Assembly: GCF_009832865.1 (NCBI RefSeq)
Contig: NZ_CP047130.1
Coordinates: 3,038,001-3,102,000, forward strand
DNA length: 64,000 nucleotides
Origin: Colwellia sp. 20A7
GTDB taxonomy: Bacteria; Pseudomonadota; Gammaproteobacteria; Enterobacterales; Alteromonadaceae
Direction: 5' to 3'
Shown: piece after piece, positions 24,523 to 33,452 of the stretch
How positions within the stretch are numbered: the stretch's first letter is position 1
How the letters are laid out: every line of letters starts with the position of its first letter
Translations under genes and position numbers: made by a program
The notes under the pieces: model-generated
What the model was told of the DNA's origin: nothing
The model's input: the letters and a program-made list of their open reading frames with translations, nothing else
The model's database searches: none

Positions 24523-26249
24523 AAATTATTTTGAAACTATTAGCCTTATTAACCATTACTATATCCTTAGCAATAAGCCAAACAGCTTTTGCTCTTAGTA
24601 ACGTTACTGCGAGCATAGATACAAACCCTGTAATGAAAAGTGACTCAATTATTTTAACGGTTACTGCTGATGATAGTGTTGAACGCGACGCACTTGATAC
24701 CTCAATGCTTTTAAAAGACTTTGTTATTGCTCGTACAGAAGTCAGCTCACAAACGAGTATGATTAACTTTGAAACGACCAGAACCACGCGTTGGCAAATT
24801 ATAATAATTCCAAAAGCAGTCGGTAATTTAACAATTCCCCCTTTAACAATTGATGGGCATAGCTCTGAAGCAATTAATGTAAGAGTGCTAGAACAAAGTA
24901 ACGCAACGTCGACTCAACAAAAAGATGTGTTTATTTCAACAGAATTATCTTCAAAAGATGTTTATGTTCAACAATTACTCACACTTACGGTTAAATTACA
25001 CGTTGGCGTGCAATTACAGCGAGGTAGTTTGACTGAGCCAAGTTTACAAGGGGCAACAATTGAACAAGTAGGTAAAGATCAAGAAAGCGATGGTATTGTT
25101 AATGGTAAGCGCTATAGAATTATAGAGCGCACTTATGCTGTTACACCAGAGCAAAGCGGTGATTTAATACTCGATACGCCGATGTTTTCTGGTGATGTTA
25201 TGGTTCAATCACAACGTCGCTCTGGATTTTTAAGTTTTGGCGATACTAAACCTATTAATATTATAGGTGAAAAAATCCCCCTTAACGTTCGCCCTATTCC
25301 TGATAGTTTCCCGTTAGACAAGAATACTAGCTGGTTACCGAGTGAATTACTTACATTACATCAAGAATGGCAGCCTGATCCTCAAGAATTTAAAGTAGGC
25401 GAACCTATTACTCGTACTATTACGTTAACTGCTGCGGGCTTAGGTAAAGCTCAACTTCCTAATATCATGATGGCAGCACCAAAAGGGTTAAAGATATACC
25501 CAGATCAGCCAGAATTGCATTCAAATTTAACAAAAGATCGTTTAATCAGTCAAAAAAGACAGAATTTTGCCTTAGTTGCTAGCCAACCAGGTGATTATAC
25601 TCTACCTAAAATAACAATTGCTTGGTGGAATACGATAACAAACAAATATCAACAAGCAACATTACCAGAACAAAAAATTAGTGTTAAGGCTAATCCTGAT
25701 GCTCCTACACCAGTAATAAACAACGTAGTAAACGCACCTTTAGCACAAGCTGGCCAAACGTCTGCTCACCCAGTAACAGTGATGCAACCCAACATAGTTG
25801 AAAAAGCGAGCCCATTACAGTGGCTATTTTTAGGTTTATGGCTTTTCACTGCTTTTGCCTGGGCTTTACATGTTTGGTATTTGAAACGTGCTACCAATGA
25901 AAATGTGACGTCTAACAAGGTAAAAACCGTAAATAATCATTATCTAGCTTTAATGGCTGCTTGCAAAAAAAATAACGCCGAACAAGCTCTTAATTTAGTT
26001 TTACCTTGGTTAAATACCTTACCTTTAAATCAGGGAGGAAATGAAATATCGACCTTATCAGAGGCTTTGATAAAAATAGATAATGCAGAATTTACTTCTG
26101 CTATTGATGAAATTCAGCTATACCTATATGGTAAAGACGTAACTGAACAAGCATGGGTTGGTGATAAATTATTAAAAGCAATTCAACAAATTAATGCCTC
26201 TGGTATTAAAAATGAACAACAACCTAAGTTCACATTAAATCCGTCTTAA
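24516..26249 (+). CDS. BatD-family protein
   Basis: 577 residues from a GTG at 24516, with AGGAG 10 nt upstream and 7 bp of overlap with the previous gene. A signal peptide (about 1-24, ending AFA) leads to a large beta-rich periplasmic region typical of BatD (DUF7939/oxygen tolerance), including the conserved VYVQQLLTLTVKL and VGEPITRTITLTAAGL segments. A single C-terminal membrane helix (about 430-450) is followed by a short cytoplasmic helical domain. It completes the MoxR-DUF58-DUF4381-BatA-BatBC-BatD operon and probably scaffolds the VWA proteins on the periplasmic side. The biochemical function of BatD is not established. Confidence 0.9.
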   Translation: MVKIILKLLALLTITISLAISQTAFALSNVTASIDTNPVMKSDSIILTVTADDSVERDALDTSMLLKDFVIARTEVSSQTSMINFETTRTTRWQIIIIPKAVGNLTIPPLTIDGHSSEAINVRVLEQSNATSTQQKDVFISTELSSKDVYVQQLLTLTVKLHVGVQLQRGSLTEPSLQGATIEQVGKDQESDGIVNGKRYRIIERTYAVTPEQSGDLILDTPMFSGDVMVQSQRRSGFLSFGDTKPINIIGEKIPLNVRPIPDSFPLDKNTSWLPSELLTLHQEWQPDPQEFKVGEPITRTITLTAAGLGKAQLPNIMMAAPKGLKIYPDQPELHSNLTKDRLISQKRQNFALVASQPGDYTLPKITIAWWNTITNKYQQATLPEQKISVKANPDAPTPVINNVVNAPLAQAGQTSAHPVTVMQPNIVEKASPLQWLFLGLWLFTAFAWALHVWYLKRATNENVTSNKVKTVNNHYLALMAACKKNNAEQALNLVLPWLNTLPLNQGGNEISTLSEALIKIDNAEFTSAIDEIQLYLYGKDVTEQAWVGDKLLKAIQQINASGIKNEQQPKFTLNPS

Positions 26250-26347
26250 TATTAAATAAAAATATAGTTAATAAAGTATTTTAATGAAAATTGAAATTAA
26301 TATAATACATATCAGGTCTGATATAACGAGTCTATTAAGGCATTTGC

Positions 26348-26866
26348 ATGGCGACAAAACAAGTTAGATATGAAGCTCTGGTTAAAGGACTTCATAGTGA
26401 TTTATACCGATACGCATATTGGTTAACTCACGATAAGCAAGTTTCTGAAGACTTAGTACAAGAAACCTTTTTAAGAGCATGGCGAGCACTTGACTCGTTA
26501 AAGGATGAAAAAGCGGCTAAATCATGGTTAATAACCATTTTAAGACGCGAAAATGCAAGGCGGTTTGAGCGAAAGCGCTTTGATATGAGTGAATATGAAG
26601 AGGACAGTATTATGGATACACAATCCACCAGTACTGAACAAGAGATAGAAAACGAATGGTTAAGAGATAAAATAGCTCAATTACCACCGGAATATTCCGA
26701 GCCATTAGTATTACAAATACTTGGCGGCTATAGCGGTGAAGATATAGCTAAATTATTAAACTTAAACAAAAATACGGTAATGACTCGATTATTTAGAGCT
26801 CGAAACCAGTTAAAAGAAGCTTTAGAAAAAGAGCCTGCAAAGGCGAGATTTCTCCATGAAAGATAG
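26348..26866 (+). CDS. ECF-type RNA polymerase sigma factor
   Basis: 172 residues. Region 2 (about 10-75) contains DLYRYAYWLTHDKQVSEDLVQETFLRAWRAL with the core-binding and -10 recognition helices. Region 4 (about 110-160) has LPPEYSEPLVLQILGGYSGEDIAKLLNLNKNTVMTRLFRAR, the -35-binding helix-turn-helix. It overlaps the downstream DUF3379 gene by 11 bp. ECF/DUF3379 pairs occur widely in Alteromonadales, and the DUF3379 protein is thought to act as the anti-sigma factor. The target regulon is unknown. The gene starts 98 bp after batD, so it could belong to the same transcript or have its own promoter in that gap. Confidence 0.93.
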   Translation: MATKQVRYEALVKGLHSDLYRYAYWLTHDKQVSEDLVQETFLRAWRALDSLKDEKAAKSWLITILRRENARRFERKRFDMSEYEEDSIMDTQSTSTEQEIENEWLRDKIAQLPPEYSEPLVLQILGGYSGEDIAKLLNLNKNTVMTRLFRARNQLKEALEKEPAKARFLHER

Positions 26867-27620
26867 TACAACGAGTGAACATATGACATCTGAAACTAAA
26901 ATGGATGACTTACAATTTAGACGCAGCATATATGCAGACCCTAGCAGTTTGGATGCAGATATAATTGCGGCTCAAAATGACGATCCTGCGAAGAAGCAGT
27001 TAGCTCAAGAACTTTGTCAGCTTGATGAAAGGATCAAACAGGCAATGAGTATTCCTGTGCCTGACGATTTATGTAATAAATTACTTTTACGTCAAACACT
27101 CAAAAGTCACCAACAAAATAAACGTAAAACACGCATTCATTTAGCTTTAGCCGCTTCTGTCGCGATTATTGCAGGAATAGTGGTAAATTATTTACAATTC
27201 TCTAATAGTTATAACTATGACAATTTAGGTGATTATGCCCTTGCCCACGTGTACTACGAGCAAGATTCATTTTCCAATAATACTAATGCTAAAGTAAGCT
27301 TGGATTCATTAAATCAAAAAATGGTTACTTTTAATGGCAGTTTTAACGAGTCGATGGGCGAATTAATTGCTGCAGATTACTGTCGATTTGATGGCATGAA
27401 AAGTCTACACTTAGTATTTAAAGGAGTAACCGATACTGTTGCAGTATTTGTTATACCTAAAAAAGAACACCTTCAATTTGTTGATAAGTTTAACGATGAA
27501 AATTTACAAGGCGAATCTCTTAGTTATCAAGAAAATGATATTATTGTTGTAGCTAATAAAAACGAATCATTAAGCCAATGGCAACGTGCTATTAGCAACA
27601 ATATTAACTGGTCTATTTAA
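26856..27620 (+). CDS. DUF3379 domain protein, probable anti-sigma factor
   Basis: 254 residues. A cytoplasmic N-terminal region (about 1-92) has the conserved MDDLQFRRSIYADP and PVPDDLCNKLLLRQT segments. One membrane helix (about 97-115) and a periplasmic domain (about 116-254) with a single Cys in ADYCRFDG follow. The layout (cytoplasmic sigma-binding part, single helix, external sensor) is that of a transmembrane anti-sigma factor. Its gene overlaps the ECF sigma gene, as expected for a cognate pair. No zinc-binding anti-sigma motif (HxxxCxxC) is seen. The DUF3379 assignment is from recall of the family. Confidence 0.85.
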   Translation: MKDSTTSEHMTSETKMDDLQFRRSIYADPSSLDADIIAAQNDDPAKKQLAQELCQLDERIKQAMSIPVPDDLCNKLLLRQTLKSHQQNKRKTRIHLALAASVAIIAGIVVNYLQFSNSYNYDNLGDYALAHVYYEQDSFSNNTNAKVSLDSLNQKMVTFNGSFNESMGELIAADYCRFDGMKSLHLVFKGVTDTVAVFVIPKKEHLQFVDKFNDENLQGESLSYQENDIIVVANKNESLSQWQRAISNNINWSI

Positions 27621-27641
27621 TTAGGACACTAATTAGAAAAA

Positions 27642-29243
27642 CTAAGTACCACAAAAAGTTTGATAATATTGGTCTTTATCTTGTGGTGCTTCTTGGTAAT
27701 ATTTAGTATTCGTAAGTTCTTTATATGGTGAACAGATAACTTGAAGAAAGTCATTTACAATATCGCTAACTATCGGGTTATTCGATGTATTTGAATTCAT
27801 GTTATCTGTTACTATTAGCTCACAGCGGTCAAGTAATTCCTCGATATGATGATTTCGAGGGATAACCAATGGATTACTTTTAGACATCAAAGCTTCGGCT
27901 TCTGGTTTAGTAATACTAAGTTGATTCAGTGTATCCATCCATGTTTTATACCAACGACCAAATTCAGCAACTAGCGCTTTTTCTTTAACACTATCTGATA
28001 ATGATTTAGTTAATGAATCAAAAGTTTGCGTGTAATCCAATTTCTGAGTTTGCATTAAAGATAGAAGATCGTTAATTAAAGTAATATGATTTTCACCTAT
28101 GTCACTAATACCTAGTTTTTTCGCATACATTGCATAATAGGCTTGATCAAATTTACTTGTATATTGCTGAATGATTGCTTCAATGCTTTCTAACGTTTTT
28201 TCTTGATTAACTTCGTCTTCAATATTATTATCCGCATCTTTTTCAGCTGTGTCATTCAATAAAACTAATAGACAATCGGCTAATTTAGCCATATTCCATT
28301 GACCAATTTTTCCTTGATTACCAAAAGCATAGCGGCCATATTCATCAATAGAGCTAAAAGAGGCTTTATTGTCATAAGTTCCCATCATTGCACAAGGACC
28401 AAAATCAATCGTTTCACCACTTATGGCAGTATTATCTGTGTTCATCACACCATGAATAAAACCGATTCGTAACCATTGTGTAATTAAGGTTATTTGCTTA
28501 TCAATCGCTTTTTCTAAAAACTGTAAAATACGTTGTTCTTGCGAAGGCTTTTGATTACTAATCTTTGTACTATCAGCATCTGCATTGTTAAGACTAGAAT
28601 CGTCAATTTCAGGAAAATGACGCTCAATAGTATAATCAAGCAAGGCTGTTAATGAATCGATATCACCACGTGCAGCAAAATATTGAAAGCTGCCAACACG
28701 AATATGGCTAGCAGCAACACGGGTCACCACAGCGCCAGGCTTCGCCAAACCCCGGTTAATCAACTCACCAGTACCTACTACAGATAAACAGCGAGATGTG
28801 GGTACACCAAGCGCATAGAGAGCTTCACTCATCATGTATTCACGTAAGGCTGGAGCTAATGCACACTTCCCATCGCCTCGCCTTGAAAAAACAGTTTGAC
28901 CAGAGCCTTTTAACTGAATATCACGACGAATACCTTTTTTATCTAGCATCTCACCAAGTAAATGCGCTCGACCATCGCCTAAATTAGGATTGAAATGACC
29001 AAATTGATGACCAGAATAAGCTAATGCAATTGAATTAACACCATTAGGTAATTCATTACCTGAACCGTACTTAGCTAATAACTCGTGATCATTTTGTAAT
29101 GCAGGAGTAATAGATAAATCATCCGCTAGTACATTATTCCATAGCAAAAGCTGTGGATTTGGCACTTTATCTGGGGATACACGCTGAAAAAACTGTGCAC
29201 CTAATTCGATATAACTATTATAAAATTTCAATGGGTCATCCAA
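27642..29243 (-). CDS. selO: protein adenylyltransferase SelO (YdiU family)
   Basis: 533 residues. SelO has a kinase-like fold bound to ATP in a flipped orientation and transfers AMP to Ser, Thr or Tyr of target proteins, often linked to redox stress. Conserved blocks are visible: AYSGHQFGHFNPNLGDGRAHLLGE, IQLKGSGQTVFSRRGDGKCALAPALREYMMSEAL, and the metal-binding GVMNTDNTAISGETIDFGPCA. The very C-terminus is TFCGT, a Cys at the position that is selenocysteine in eukaryotic SelO. Compared with typical bacterial copies (480-490 aa) there are extra segments near 225-245 and 335-355. It lies 100 bp downstream of putP on the same strand. Confidence 0.94.
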   Translation of the reverse strand: MDDPLKFYNSYIELGAQFFQRVSPDKVPNPQLLLWNNVLADDLSITPALQNDHELLAKYGSGNELPNGVNSIALAYSGHQFGHFNPNLGDGRAHLLGEMLDKKGIRRDIQLKGSGQTVFSRRGDGKCALAPALREYMMSEALYALGVPTSRCLSVVGTGELINRGLAKPGAVVTRVAASHIRVGSFQYFAARGDIDSLTALLDYTIERHFPEIDDSSLNNADADSTKISNQKPSQEQRILQFLEKAIDKQITLITQWLRIGFIHGVMNTDNTAISGETIDFGPCAMMGTYDNKASFSSIDEYGRYAFGNQGKIGQWNMAKLADCLLVLLNDTAEKDADNNIEDEVNQEKTLESIEAIIQQYTSKFDQAYYAMYAKKLGISDIGENHITLINDLLSLMQTQKLDYTQTFDSLTKSLSDSVKEKALVAEFGRWYKTWMDTLNQLSITKPEAEALMSKSNPLVIPRNHHIEELLDRCELIVTDNMNSNTSNNPIVSDIVNDFLQVICSPYKELTNTKYYQEAPQDKDQYYQTFCGT

Positions 29244-29343
29244 TTTACTGAACTGTTAACCGTGCAGCTAACAATGATTAATTTGCAATGAACAAATGCT
29301 AAAATACACTTGTTCATTATTTTCATTATCCTTCCTTTATTTA

Positions 29344-30831
29344 CTAAGGATGATGGGTCAACATTTCGTCATGCTTAGCTAAAATAGCGCTATCACTTTG
29401 AGGAGACATATTGCTAACAATATAAATAACCAAAGAACATAAGATAAAACCTGGTACTATTTCATACATAATTGAACTTAATGACTGCCCATTAATAGTG
29501 ACGGGTAAATAAATCCAAAGTAATACCGTTACAGCCCCAGTAATCATACCGGCTAATGCACCATTTCTTGTCATTTTCTTCCAATACAAACTACCAATAA
29601 TAACCGGTCCAAAAGCAGCACCAAAACCAGCCCAAGCATTACTCACTAGGGTTAGGATAGTACTATCACGATCGTAGGCCAAAGAAATTGAGACTAGCGC
29701 CACTAAAACAACCGAAATTCGTCCAACCATTACTTGTTGCTTATCAGAGGCCTCTTTATGTAAAAATGTTTTATAAAAATCTTCGGTTAAAGAACTTGAT
29801 GTCACTAATAATTGAGACGAGATTGTGCTCATAATAGCGGCTAAGATGGCAGCTAATAAAAATCCTGCAATAAGTGGACTAAATAGAATTTGTGATAATA
29901 AAATGAAAATTGTTTCAGGATCGGTAAGCGTCATTCCTGTTTTAGCAACATAAGCAATACCCGCGAAACCTGTCCCCATTGCACCAATGATAGCCACTAT
30001 CATCCAACTCATACCAATGCGTCGTGCTGCAGGCATATCTTTTACGCTTCGTATGGCCATAAACCTGACAATAATGTGTGGTTGGCCAAAATATCCCAAG
30101 CCCCACGCCATTGCAGAAATAATACTGACTAAGCCAACACCATTAAAGATATCTAATAATTCAGGATTAATATTACTTACGGCATGTTGTACTTCATTTA
30201 TGCCACCCACTTCGTTAATAGCCACAACAGGTACTAAAACAAGCGCTACAAACATAATACAGCCCTGGACAAAATCAGTTAAACTAACGGCTAAGAAACC
30301 GCCAAAGAAAGTATAAGCAACAACAACACCAGCAGTTACATATAAACCAACTTCATAGTTTAGCCCAAAAGAACTTTCAAATAGTTTACCGCCAGCAACA
30401 ATACCACTTGACGTATACAGTGTGAAAAAAACGACGATGACAACAGAAGAGACAACTCTCAATAGGCGAGATTTATCATTAAAGCGGTTTTCAAAAAAAT
30501 CAGGTAAGGTAATAGAGTCATTCGCCACTTCGGTATAAGTTCTCAGACGAGGCGCTACAATAATATAATTTAAAAAAGCACCAATAACCAAACCAAACGC
30601 AATCCATAAGCTACTCATACCTGAAACATACATAGCTCCGGGAAGACCCATTAGCATCCAACCACTCATATCAGATGCACCCGCAGATAAGGCCGCGACA
30701 CCAGGACTTAAATTTCGTCCTCCTAACATGAATCCTGAAACATCATCTGTGGATGTCTTGAAGGCGTAAATCCCGATACCTAACATGATGATAAAATATA
30801 GCGCTAACGAAACTATTGTTCCAAATTCCAA
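29344..30831 (-). CDS. putP: sodium/proline symporter
   Basis: 495 residues with about 13 membrane helices, the sodium:solute symporter (SSS) fold of PutP. Diagnostic segments are GGRNLSPGVAALSAGASDMSGWMLMGLPGAMY in the first two helices (Na+ site residues), FFGGFLAVSLTDFVQG, GLGYFGQPHIIVRFMAIRS and ISSQLLVTSSSLTED. It imports L-proline with Na+, which fits a marine organism. No putA gene is adjacent. The gene is monocistronic or co-transcribed with selO downstream. Confidence 0.93.
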   Translation of the reverse strand: MEFGTIVSLALYFIIMLGIGIYAFKTSTDDVSGFMLGGRNLSPGVAALSAGASDMSGWMLMGLPGAMYVSGMSSLWIAFGLVIGAFLNYIIVAPRLRTYTEVANDSITLPDFFENRFNDKSRLLRVVSSVVIVVFFTLYTSSGIVAGGKLFESSFGLNYEVGLYVTAGVVVAYTFFGGFLAVSLTDFVQGCIMFVALVLVPVVAINEVGGINEVQHAVSNINPELLDIFNGVGLVSIISAMAWGLGYFGQPHIIVRFMAIRSVKDMPAARRIGMSWMIVAIIGAMGTGFAGIAYVAKTGMTLTDPETIFILLSQILFSPLIAGFLLAAILAAIMSTISSQLLVTSSSLTEDFYKTFLHKEASDKQQVMVGRISVVLVALVSISLAYDRDSTILTLVSNAWAGFGAAFGPVIIGSLYWKKMTRNGALAGMITGAVTVLLWIYLPVTINGQSLSSIMYEIVPGFILCSLVIYIVSNMSPQSDSAILAKHDEMLTHHP

Positions 30832-31057
30832 GTGTTACCCCTTAAATTGTTTTTATTTTGTGAAATACCCGCCTACGCTATCAAGAAAGCCACTAAAAAT
30901 AAACCTTTAGTAGTATAATCTTCGTATTATAAGCGGTTTATAGGCGGTTATTAAAAGATTTACGATAAACAATAAAGCTCAGCTATCTTGCATCTTCAAA
31001 CAGAACAGGTATATTGATTAGTAACTGCTTTTATTAAAAAAAGATATTGTTCAAACT

Positions 31058-32278
31058 ATGTACTTTTATGCCGCTAGACAGCCGATTTTAGATATAAACA
31101 AAAAACTCTTTGGTTATGAGTTACTTTTTCGCGACAGTATAGATAATGTTTTTCCTGACATAGACGGTGATGAAGCAACCAGTAAAATGATTGAAGCAAG
31201 TAAATTCAACATGGGTATAAGTGAATTTACTAATAACAAACTCGCCTTCATAAACTTCACATTAGAAACCTTAATTCAGGGTTACCCTGAAATGCTGACC
31301 AATGAAGAAGTGGTTGTTGAGATTTTAGAAACAGTTAAACCGGGTAAGAAATTACTAGGGCTATGTAAAGATTTACACAGTAAGAACTACATAATTGCGT
31401 TAGATGACTACGAACACCAGAATGTGTGGATACATTTTTATCCTTACATTAAAATTATCAAAGTAGATATTCAAAAAACAGCATTAAGCGAAGTACATAA
31501 GGTAATTGAAGCTACTAAAGATTATCCTCATATCGAGTTATTAGCTGAAAAAGTAGAAACTTATGAAGAATATGAACAAGCTAAGCAGTTAGGCTTTACC
31601 TATTTTCAAGGCTTCTTTTTTGCTAGACCCGAAATGGTGAAAACTAAAAATTTATCACCTTCTCAAATTGCTATGGCAGATCTATTATATGAGACCTCAA
31701 AGCCAGAATTAGATCTGGCTGGTATTACACAAGTTTTTGAACGAGATGTATCTTTATCTTATAAGTTACTTCGTTATGCTAATTCAGCTGCATTTAAAAG
31801 ACGAAGTGAAGTTTCAACTATAAAACAAGCGCTTATATTACTTGGCTCAAGTGAACTTAAGCGTTTTCTTGCCTTAATGTTTGCTGTAACAGTGAACCCT
31901 GAAAAGCCTAACGAGTTAATTAAATCAGCACTAGCTCGCGCTAAGTTTTGTGAGCTTATTGCTCGCGAAATGAGCTATAAAATTGATGTTTCTATTGCTT
32001 TTCTTACTGGGTTATTATCTATGATTGATGCGATTTTAGATGAAAAAATAGAAGTTATATTAGATAAACTACCATTAACAAGTGAAATAAAAGATCCTCT
32101 ACTAACACGTAAAGGCTTAATGGCAGCTATAATAAAGTTAGCTGAATTGATCGAGCATGCTGAATGGGATAAAACTAATATTGTTATGGAAAACCTTATA
32201 ATAGACAAGACTCAAACCCTAAAACATTATAATGAAGCATTAGCCTGGGCTGATGAACAAAGTCATTTATCAGAGTAA
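31058..32278 (+). CDS. EAL-HDOD signalling protein (CdgJ/YuxH-like)
   Basis: 406 residues. The N-terminal EAL-like domain (about 1-200) begins FYAARQPILDINKKLFGYELLFRDS. The catalytic EAL triplet is replaced by ELL, and other metal ligands seem changed, so phosphodiesterase activity is unlikely. The C-terminal HDOD domain (about 205-400; SYKLLRYANSAAF) is a degenerate HD fold used in signalling. Proteins with this layout, such as Vibrio cholerae CdgJ, influence motility and biofilm, probably as c-di-GMP-linked adaptors rather than enzymes. It is monocistronic, convergent with galE and separated from it by a bidirectional hairpin. Confidence 0.9.
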   Translation: MYFYAARQPILDINKKLFGYELLFRDSIDNVFPDIDGDEATSKMIEASKFNMGISEFTNNKLAFINFTLETLIQGYPEMLTNEEVVVEILETVKPGKKLLGLCKDLHSKNYIIALDDYEHQNVWIHFYPYIKIIKVDIQKTALSEVHKVIEATKDYPHIELLAEKVETYEEYEQAKQLGFTYFQGFFFARPEMVKTKNLSPSQIAMADLLYETSKPELDLAGITQVFERDVSLSYKLLRYANSAAFKRRSEVSTIKQALILLGSSELKRFLALMFAVTVNPEKPNELIKSALARAKFCELIAREMSYKIDVSIAFLTGLLSMIDAILDEKIEVILDKLPLTSEIKDPLLTRKGLMAAIIKLAELIEHAEWDKTNIVMENLIIDKTQTLKHYNEALAWADEQSHLSE

Positions 32279-32299
32279 ACTATCAAAAGAAATGAATAA

Positions 32300-32345
32300 T
32301 GACAGGAAGTTATTATTATCGTGGATAATACATTACTTCCCGTCA
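32300..32345. terminator. bidirectional terminator between EAL-HDOD gene and galE
   Basis: TGACAGGAAGTTATTATTATC pairs with GATAATACATTACTTCCCGTCA across a short GTG loop, with few mismatches. It sits between two convergent stop codons (32278 and 32401). Confidence 0.6.
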
Positions 32346-32400
32346 AACTCATTTCAATTCTAAACGAAAAAAGTCTAAAACTTCCAATAATTAAAGTTAA

Positions 32401-33423
32401 TTAAAAGCCTTGCGGGTTTTCTGACTGCCAACGCCAAGTATCTTCAATCATCGTATACAAATTACGAGTCGCTTGCCAACCCAGTAACTCATTAGCCAAA
32501 TCGGCATTCGCATAAACTGTTGCTAAATCACCGGCTCGTCTAGGGGCTATTTTGTACGGAATATCTTGACCACTAATTTCTTTGAACGTATTAACTATTT
32601 CAAGTACTGAGGTACCATTGCCTGTGCCTAAATTAATAGCCTTGCAACCAGATATTTTGTCTAAATTTTGTAACGCTTTCACATGGCCTTGAGCTAAATC
32701 AACTACATGGATATAGTCACGTACACCGGTGCCATCGACCGTATCATAGTCATCACCAAACACTTGTAATTGTGCTAATCGGCCAACGGCAACTTGAGCA
32801 ACATAAGGTAATAAGTTGTTTGGTATCCCATTAGGGTTTTCACCTATTAAACCAGAGCTATGCGCACCAATAGGATTAAAATAACGTAAACAAGCAATTG
32901 ACCACTCACTATCACTTTTTGCGAGATCAAACAAAATATGTTCAACCATCAGTTTCGTTTGACCATAAGGGTTAGTCGCCGACGTTGGCATGCTTTCATT
33001 TAATGGCGAAACATTATCACCATAAACAGTAGCCGAAGAGCTAAATACTAATTTCTTAACATTATGCTCAGCCATCACTTGTAATAAAGTAACGGTACCT
33101 GAAACATTATTATGATAATAACTAAGGGGCTTTTCATTCGATTCCCCTACAGCTTTATGACCGGCAAAATGGATTACGGCATCAATATCGTACTGGTCAA
33201 AAATAGCGTTTATCGCGTTATAATCACAAACATCCGCTTTAATAAAAGTGACCGTTTTATTAGTGATTTGTTTAACTCTATCAAGAACTACCGTAGAAGA
33301 GTTTGATAAATCATCAACAATGATAATATCTTGGCTTGGTGTTTGCTCTGAGACTAACGTTTGCAGTTCAACAACTGTATGGCTACCTATATAACCTGTA
33401 CCGCCTGTTATTAATAAGCTCAT
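32401..33423 (-). CDS. galE: UDP-glucose 4-epimerase
   Basis: 340 residues, the usual GalE length (338 in E. coli). The Rossmann motif GGTGYIGSHTV is at residues 7-17. The catalytic Ser and Tyr-x-x-x-Lys appear in FSSSATVYGD and NPYGQTKLMVE, and RYFNPIGAHSSGLIGE and YIHVVDLAQGHV are typical. It interconverts UDP-glucose and UDP-galactose with bound NAD for exopolysaccharide or lipopolysaccharide synthesis. It is the last gene of a minus-strand run beginning with the SLC13 permease and starts 29 bp after the DHH protein gene. No other gal gene is nearby, so a role in surface sugars is more likely than galactose catabolism. Confidence 0.95.
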   Translation of the reverse strand: MSLLITGGTGYIGSHTVVELQTLVSEQTPSQDIIIVDDLSNSSTVVLDRVKQITNKTVTFIKADVCDYNAINAIFDQYDIDAVIHFAGHKAVGESNEKPLSYYHNNVSGTVTLLQVMAEHNVKKLVFSSSATVYGDNVSPLNESMPTSATNPYGQTKLMVEHILFDLAKSDSEWSIACLRYFNPIGAHSSGLIGENPNGIPNNLLPYVAQVAVGRLAQLQVFGDDYDTVDGTGVRDYIHVVDLAQGHVKALQNLDKISGCKAINLGTGNGTSVLEIVNTFKEISGQDIPYKIAPRRAGDLATVYANADLANELLGWQATRNLYTMIEDTWRWQSENPQGF

Positions 33424-33452
33424 TATATTTCCTTGCTTCTATATGTTTAACT

